Shown one piece after another: positions 57,712 through 64,000 of a stretch of 64,000 nt of DNA (its first letter is position 1; each line of letters opens with the position of its first letter). Made by a program: the position numbers and the translations under genes. Under the pieces are notes generated by a model. It saw only the letters and a program-made list of their open reading frames with translations. It searched no databases and had not been told where the DNA came from. The stretch spans positions 1,363,447 through 1,427,446 of the forward strand of contig JAJVDF010000206.1 in NCBI GenBank assembly GCA_022410635.1, written 5' to 3'. This DNA is from Tretioscincus oriximinensis (lineage: Eukaryota > Chordata > Lepidosauria > Squamata > Gymnophthalmidae).

Positions 57712-57870
57712 ATCATAATGTAAGAGGAACCTTGATTAATCAGGCCACACCCTAACTAGTCCAAAAGCCTGTCTCACACAGTGACCTACTGACTGCTTCT
57801 GGGCATCTCAAGCAGAAAACAAAGTAAAGCTTCCCCCTGCTCTTGATTCCTTGAAAATGCCTTTTAGAGT
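57712..57870 (-). mobile_element. CR1-type LINE 3' fragment, degenerate
   Basis: Landmarks are GTAAGAGGAACCTTGATTAATCAGGCC and CTGTCTCACACAGTGACC. Confidence 0.65.
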
Positions 57871-59588
57871 CATCCTATTTTGTTTTGGCTCCTTTAAACA
57901 TTTTACTTACTGTCTTGTTCTAAGGGCAATGCCAATAGGTTGTGAATGCAGCACCAGCTTCTGGCCCTCAGGAACACAGTCTGAACAAGGAAATGTCCAC
58001 AAGATTTCTATTTTCAAAAAACTTTACTCTCCACAGATCCACAAATATAAACAAAGAATTGGAATTTCAATCCTACAGTCTTTCTTCCAATACTTGCTGT
58101 TCACTTTCTTCTGTGGTTTGGCTTCCTTTTGTTTGTAAACTAAATTTCCTGTCAAAAGAGACTGTTCTCTCCAGGTCTGTCTTTATTGCTGCACAAAATG
58201 AAATTAACGGACGAGGCAGGGACTCCAGGCATTTCCCAGAATCCCTTTCATTCTCTTGAAGATACAGAAAGCCATTTCTGCTCCCCCAAACTGATACATT
58301 AGAAAACTATTCTAACTGTAAAGGAACCTATGGCTCATAAAGAATGCTCTTGAGGCACGACACTAATGTGTTCTTTGTGTTGCTTTTAATTGTCTTTATC
58401 CTCCCTGGGACCTTTGATGAAGGGCTGGATATAAATTCCAAAAATATATTAACTGTATAAGGTCAAACTAGTACTCAAGACCAATCGATTAAAGGACAGA
58501 TTGAAAACTGTTAATTTCAGAATCCTCTACTGGAATATAGCTCACATGTAGCTCCTAAGGTTCTACTGGAGCCCTTTGCTTGTGAGTTCATTATGGTGAT
58601 ACCATATGGAATTCCTACTTTTGAGGCCCAAGTGAATTTCCCATGTGTAGGGCCAAAATCTCTTCAGACACAAGAGATGGAAGAACTCTTTCGGGTGTCA
58701 AAATACTATGCACCTCAATTGTTAGGGGTGTTGGTAGCTGTCCTTACAAGCACAGTAACTTCAGTCGTTCACATCCATGATCTCAGAAATTTTACCAACC
58801 AAATAGTGCATAATCAAGCACTCAGGGTGTTTTGGTTACTTTTTTCAGCAGGTCCATTTAAGAAAACACAAGGCCATTTGCCTTAAGCCACTTTGTGTAG
58901 AATTCAGATATTTAATTTAATGTTGGCTTTTCCTTCTGTACAGAAACAAGAAGGAATGTGCACAGCTGAGCAATAATTTTGTGGTTTAATGGTCAATCCA
59001 AGTGACTTTTACTGTTAGTCTTGCCCTCTGTTGTAAATTAGGATAAAATCTCTAATAACAGCCTTCTTTGTTCTACAGTAAATTCAGGATGTTCCTGCTG
59101 GATTTATCTGGCATTCTGTGTGGCACTGGGCTGTCAAAACAGATGGGCAATGCCAGCAACAGCTACTGAACGCTTTCTGCCACGAAGCAGAACAAATCGT
59201 CTCTGTGATATGTTTATCCCTGGATCGTTCCATTCACATGCCATTGACTAGAGATTAAACAAAACACAGAATTCCCTTCCTTTTCCTTGATGGAACATGC
59301 AAGAGCTGTAGCTCAGTATTGGCACCTTCATATTTCCCAACAAAACAGTCACTATACTCAACTGGGACATTAATTTAATTTTTGTCAGCAATTTCTAAGA
59401 TGCCTCTTTTGTGAACAGGCAATGTCCCCATGCAACTTTATCCTCCTAGGTATCAGATTCTTCTGTTGAACATTTAAATCACTTTATCCTTTTAAATTAC
59501 TATGGAAAAGGGATTTTCCTTTGACAGCCAGTTTGTTCTTATACTTAGAATGGTTGGACTCTTATCTGGTTGTCTATTCAGATTATCT
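57871..59588. other. gene-poor flank with a possible conserved block at 59085-59270
   Basis: A degraded LINE-like tail lies near 58375-58450. The block 59085-59270 is repeat-free with balanced composition and might be conserved. No gene is recognised. Confidence 0.45.
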
Positions 59589-59589
59589 T

Positions 59590-59850
59590 TACGAGAGGAT
59601 TAGACAAGTTCATGGACACCAAGGGTATAAATAGCTACTACGATAGATGTCTTGATGCTGCCTCCGTGATGGAGCAACAGGCAGGATTCCTGAAATGCCA
59701 TTTGCAGGGTGTCTAAAATAGATGAAGATTTTGCCTTCTTCTGTTCCAGACTGCCCAGGTGCAGTTGATGGGCCTCTGTGTGGGACAGAAAGCTGGCCTA
59801 GATGGGCTTTGGCCTAATTCAACAGGGCTCCTCTTATGTTCACTGTATGT
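59590..59850 (+). mobile_element. CR1-type LINE 3' end
   Basis: Plus orientation: TTAGACAAGTTCATGGACACC, GGAGCAACAGGCAGGATTCC, CAACAGGGCTCCTCTTATGTTC, followed by further TATGTTC units. Confidence 0.85.
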
Positions 59851-60716
59851 TCCACATTCTTGCCTAAGCCACAATTCCTCAGAGACCTCGCAGACTCACT
59901 CACTTCACAAGATATCAGGATATGGAAGCTATCTTCCATTATTTTATATATCATTTTTAGCAAGTTATTAATGTACTTTAGTTAAGTACATTCTATATAT
60001 CTTTCAGTAAGTACATAATTTCATGGGATTTTTAAAAAAATTACTTCAGTATACTAGCCATGATCTTTCTTAAATTTGGAAGTATGAAAGTAGAGGCTCA
60101 AATCCAAACACTGAGATGGCAAAAATGCAATATCGTGGGCTGTGATGGAAGGAAGCATGAATTCAAAGAATGTTGACATTTTAATTTCAATTCAGGTTTT
60201 TAGACACAACAAAAATAGTTTAAAGACCTTTGAAAGCTCCCTTTGAAAACAGCTATTTTCCTAGCAGGTGCCAAAAGCTCAACAGATCTTATTATAAACC
60301 AAATCTTGTTAGCAAGATAAAGCCTTCTAAAAATGGCCTTTACCTCCTCATCAATCTATGAATAGAATTTCAGCAGGTGTGTCTTTGCTACATGGTCCTC
60401 AGGGGACAAGATGAGTGGACATAAGGTTAGAACTGACATAAGGTTTATTAAGGTCATTATGATTTCTATTCTAGAAAAGACTAAATTACAATCTGGAATG
60501 CTGTACACACTGGGAACCTAATCATGTCTCACACAGGCACAAATTATTGCATGGGTTTACCACACATAGGTGGAAAAGAAAGAAGTTTGTGGAGATATGA
60601 AGATCAGCTCTAGTCACACAAAGATTATTTGACTACTGATATGATTAATCATGAGGACAATATTATTTTTATATGTTATGATACACACAGCATTTGCTAA
60701 TTAACTGCTCTTTTTA

Positions 60717-61308
60717 GAGGGTTGCCATACGTCCCGGTAAACCGGGACAAACCCGGTTTTGGGGACTAAAATATAGTCCCCTCCAGGTTTTAAGGCAAAA
60801 TCCCGGCTTTTTACATTCCCCGATGCTGCATCAGGGAATGTAAAAAGGCGGGATTTTAAAGAAAAAGCAGCCGTCAGAGCTGACGGCTGAGCGCGCGCAA
60901 TGCTTTCCGGGGTCCTGGGAGGACCCTTGGAGTGCGCCGTCGCTGCTCCTTGGCTGGAGGCGGGGTTTCGCNCTGCTCTCACCACCAACTCGCCTCGAGC
61001 AGAGGAGAAATGCCTGGGTTTGTGACAGGAGGGCAGCTCTGTTCTCCTCTCACAAACCCAAGCATTTTTGCTCCGCTGCTGCAGCCGAGTTGACGGCCCT
61101 TTGCCAGAGCAGGGCAAAACCCCGCCTCCAGCAAAGGAGCAGGTACGCGTGCGCACACACGGACGCTTGTGGTGAGACAGGCAGAAGAGGTTTTGCCTGC
61201 CTCGCTACAAGCGTCCATATGTGCGCATGCGCGCGCGTACACGCGTGTGCGCGCACACCCCACCCCGCCCCCGTCCCGGTTTTGGGTTGCCAGAATATGG
61301 CAACCCTA
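60717..61308. mobile_element. hAT-type CpG-rich foldback element with perfect 8-bp target duplication
   Basis: The ends are GAGGGTTGCCATA and TATGGCAACCCTA (inverted). The flanks are TCTTTTTA at 60709-60716 and TCTTTTTA at 61309-61316. Internal hairpins: 60798-60858 (AAAATCCCGG.../...GGGATTTT), 60944-60977 with 61105-61140, 61006-61030 with 61042-61068, and 61160-61185 with 61191-61218. It has no transposase frame. Confidence 0.93.
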
Positions 61309-61316
61309 TCTTTTTA

Positions 61317-63530
61317 CATCCTCAGTTCTCTGAGGAATCCATGCAGTTACTTTTTTGGGTTTTGCCTTGTTTTGTTTGTTTTTTAAAAAACATAATTTTG
61401 TAAAACAGAATGAGTTTTCTAAAATCTGCAATATATAACACTAATAAATATAGTTAATATAGAGCAGTACACTTGTTCTTTTCCAGATCCTTATTGATAA
61501 ATCAATGGGTTACTCAGGATCTACTGCTGACTACAGAAAATGTAGCAGTCAGCAAGCTGAATGTTAATTAGGGCTGAGTTCTCACGCAGGGGAAAAACGA
61601 GATCAAAAGCTGTTTGGATCTCAGCTGGCCACATGTGTTTTTCATATCATCCAAGTGGAAAATGCACTGCCCATGCTTTGTGTGCACAGCAATGCATTTT
61701 CTGAGCACAGTTCACTTAGAAAACTGTTGCAAGTGCAGCTTAACACAATGTGTATTAAGTGCACTCTGGCAGTGATTTTGCTGAGAGTTCCAATTGGAGC
61801 AAGGACTGAATAGCTGGAGGACTGGTACTTGGATGTCTTTTGGGAAAGGCAGAAGAACTCCCAAGACACTCTGTAGTGTCTCAGATTCTCTTGACTTCTC
61901 TCAGTTGTCCCAATCAGTCAATTGCAGCTGAGTTTCTGATGACTACAAGAAAAAAGGTGAGGGGGAAGGCAGGATATCTCTTTAGGGCACCTGCTGCCAT
62001 GTACCCCAGCCTTTGTAAGTCTTTTTCAGAAGTTCCCCAAGGATGGGACCCATAGCGTGTGCGGACTTTAAATTAGGGCCGGAGATAAAAGAAAGCAGTG
62101 AATTCCTATTCCACTCCACTGCTTTTCACCAACCTGTTTTTTCCCCACTCGAGAAGTTGACCTAGGAGGACCTGGATAGTTAACAAATGGCATGTAATGG
62201 TTGTTGCTGTTTGCTACCAGCACATTAGCACACCAGCATTGATGCATGCTGACTATAGGTACAAATTCAGCCTTTTTTCCTTATAGAAAAAGAAAAAAGC
62301 TACAATTTTTTTCTAGGGAAATACTGTGGATTAAAGTGATCATCTCCTCATCAGACAGAGAGATACAGTAAAGCAGCAAACAGCATGGCTAAAAGATGAT
62401 ACGTAGAGATGTACAAAGTTTGTTTTATGTTTGAAAATTCAACCCAAAAGTTCATGTATAGGGATATTTGCATTAAACGAATCATGTGGAGAGGTTTATA
62501 TCCAAAAATTAGATTGAACTGAACAGTTCACGTTTGCTGTACTTTTGCTATCAAATAAGACAGAATTGGGATCGAAAGCCAATAAGCATTTGATTAAAAT
62601 CTGCCATGAAGTTAATAAACAAATGTTACTATTGAAAAGGACAAGGTACATCTACACGTCACTCTCTTTTCACTTTCCTTGTGCTAGGGTGACTGAATTG
62701 CTGCACAGTTTGGTGATATTCATGTCATCCTAATGTAAGGAAAACAAAAAGAACTCAGTTTTTTAAAAATGGGGAAAGCATTTGGTGTCCTATGTTACAA
62801 TATTACAATAACCATGTAATTATTTTATTTTAAGATAATCATTTATAGTGGGGGGAAGGAGTGAATGTGGTTGTGAGCAGTTTGGCATTGAAAACGAGAA
62901 AGCATTTCATTGATTAAATGGTTCATCTTAAAACCACATATACAGGTGTTTGGTGCAATTGCAAAACACAATTTCCTTTTGTACAAATCACTTGTGGGTT
63001 AGAAATAAACTTTGCATAACATACCATTGTTGTGTCTTCCAACATAATGGGAAAGATACAAAACTATGGAGAAAATAAATGTTTGTAGTTGATTTTCTTG
63101 GTCAATATCAGTAGGGTGTGTCTTGCTCAATGCTTTGAAAGCATTGTCTAGCAAACCTGACAATCCTTCCTCTTTTTTATCCTTTTTTAACATACTCTTC
63201 TAAATAAATCAATGCATGTTGAAGCGTTTTCCCTACTTCGCTGGAGCACCTGCTGATCTTCATCACAGTTGAGCAGACCACCTTGTCACAATGTAATAAA
63301 GCCAATTATGATCTCTGTTGGATAGTGGCATCATGCAGTATCTTTTACAGCAAGCAATCAAATTCTGACCAGACAGTCAAAGATTTACAGAGGAAGAATA
63401 GCATTGTGTTTGACTCCATCAAGAACAGAGAAACACTAAACTGTTAATCCTATTTGGAAATTGGTCTAATATTGGTAAGCTGTCCTGATAATTGTGCCTC
63501 CGTTACACAGTGAATATACCTTTGATAGAC
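61317..63530. other. gene-poor flank
   Basis: No gene or recognised repeat is seen. Confidence 0.5.
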
Positions 63531-63538
63531 ACAGTCCA

Positions 63539-63713
63539 TAGGCTGACCAAATGACCTCTTTTTGAGGGGGTTGAAAACTCATTTTTGGGGTGCTTCCGAT
63601 TTTTTTCTGAGGAAAAAAAAAATTCAAAAACAAAAAAATAAAAAAAGTCTTTTTTGAAAAAAAATTCCTCAGTAAAAACTGGGAGGTATCCCCCCCTAAA
63701 AGGCATCAGCCTA
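63539..63713. mobile_element. hAT-type palindromic MITE, second copy
   Basis: It starts TAGGCTGACCAAATGACC and ends GGCATCAGCCTA. The interior matches 15261-15463 (TTTTTTCTGAGGAAAAAAA, AAACTGGGAGG). The flanks are ACAGTCCA at 63531-63538 and ACAGTCCA at 63714-63721. Confidence 0.92.
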
Positions 63714-64000
63714 ACAGTCCATGATGCCTTCCAGCAAAGGAACTTGAGAGAGGCAAGAAGGACTTAACTGCCCACTAAAGGCTTTAAGAGTTCAATGAGG
63801 AAGAGTGGCTTCCAGTTTCAATATCTCCTTTTCACATCTTTTAGAATCCTCAGTTTAGTTCTATTCTTTGAGTCTTCTGTATAATTTAGGAACTAGAGAA
63901 TAGTTTGTGATCTAGATTTCCTGCAAAATAATCAGTTACATAATATGCTGAAGTAAACTTGGGTCAGACTACATGAGGATCTTGACTAATCTTTTCATCT

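Noticed and set aside
60880..61270. CpG island, possible promoter
   Set aside because: The CpG-rich block lies wholly inside a hAT element with exact target duplications, and no gene starts beside it.
1..64000. CRISPR arrays, tRNA or rRNA genes, prokaryotic operons
   Set aside because: None was seen. tRNA-like A and B boxes occur only inside SINE copies.

Overview
The window is nuclear DNA of a vertebrate, most likely a squamate reptile. The evidence is one split gene with GT-AG introns, many degenerate retroposons (CR1-type LINEs, tRNA-derived SINEs, a BovB/RTE remnant typical of squamates), many short non-autonomous DNA transposons, microsatellites, and assembly gaps at 13861-14155, 31385-31419 and 56997-57047. 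I cannot name the species. Nothing bacterial, plasmid-like, phage-like or CRISPR-like is present.

The only protein-coding gene I can support is VIT (vitrin, an LCCL and von Willebrand factor A domain protein of the extracellular matrix). It lies on the minus strand between 27569 (ATG) and 743 (stop). I assembled 15 coding exons from splice sites, reading phase and similarity to remembered vertebrate vitrin. The phases agree at every junction and give about 709 codons: signal peptide, LCCL domain, a Ser/Thr/Pro-rich linker coded by many small exons, then two vWA domains. Two points are unusual. Exon 4 uses a GC-AG donor. Exon 6 keeps the frame only if the second or third of three closely spaced AG acceptors is used.

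The introns (922-27457) carry CR1, SINE, BovB, L1-like and MITE insertions and a (TG/TA)n microsatellite with a gap. From 27570 to 64000 I see no gene. This is 5' flank, possibly including a non-coding first exon or a long 5' intron of VIT, filled with CR1 and SINE fragments and DNA transposons. Two or three low-repeat, homeodomain-motif-rich blocks look like conserved non-coding elements.

The most distinctive content is a set of foldback and MITE elements with readable boundaries. Four hAT-type elements have perfect 8-bp target duplications (15261-15463, 31327-31665, 60717-61308, 63539-63713). A GGCTGC-ended family has 3-bp duplications; one 1.07-kb member (43148-44218) contains a palindrome built from smaller palindromes. 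A Tc1/mariner-type hairpin and a pogo/Tigger-like element are also present. No multi-gene functional system is visible.
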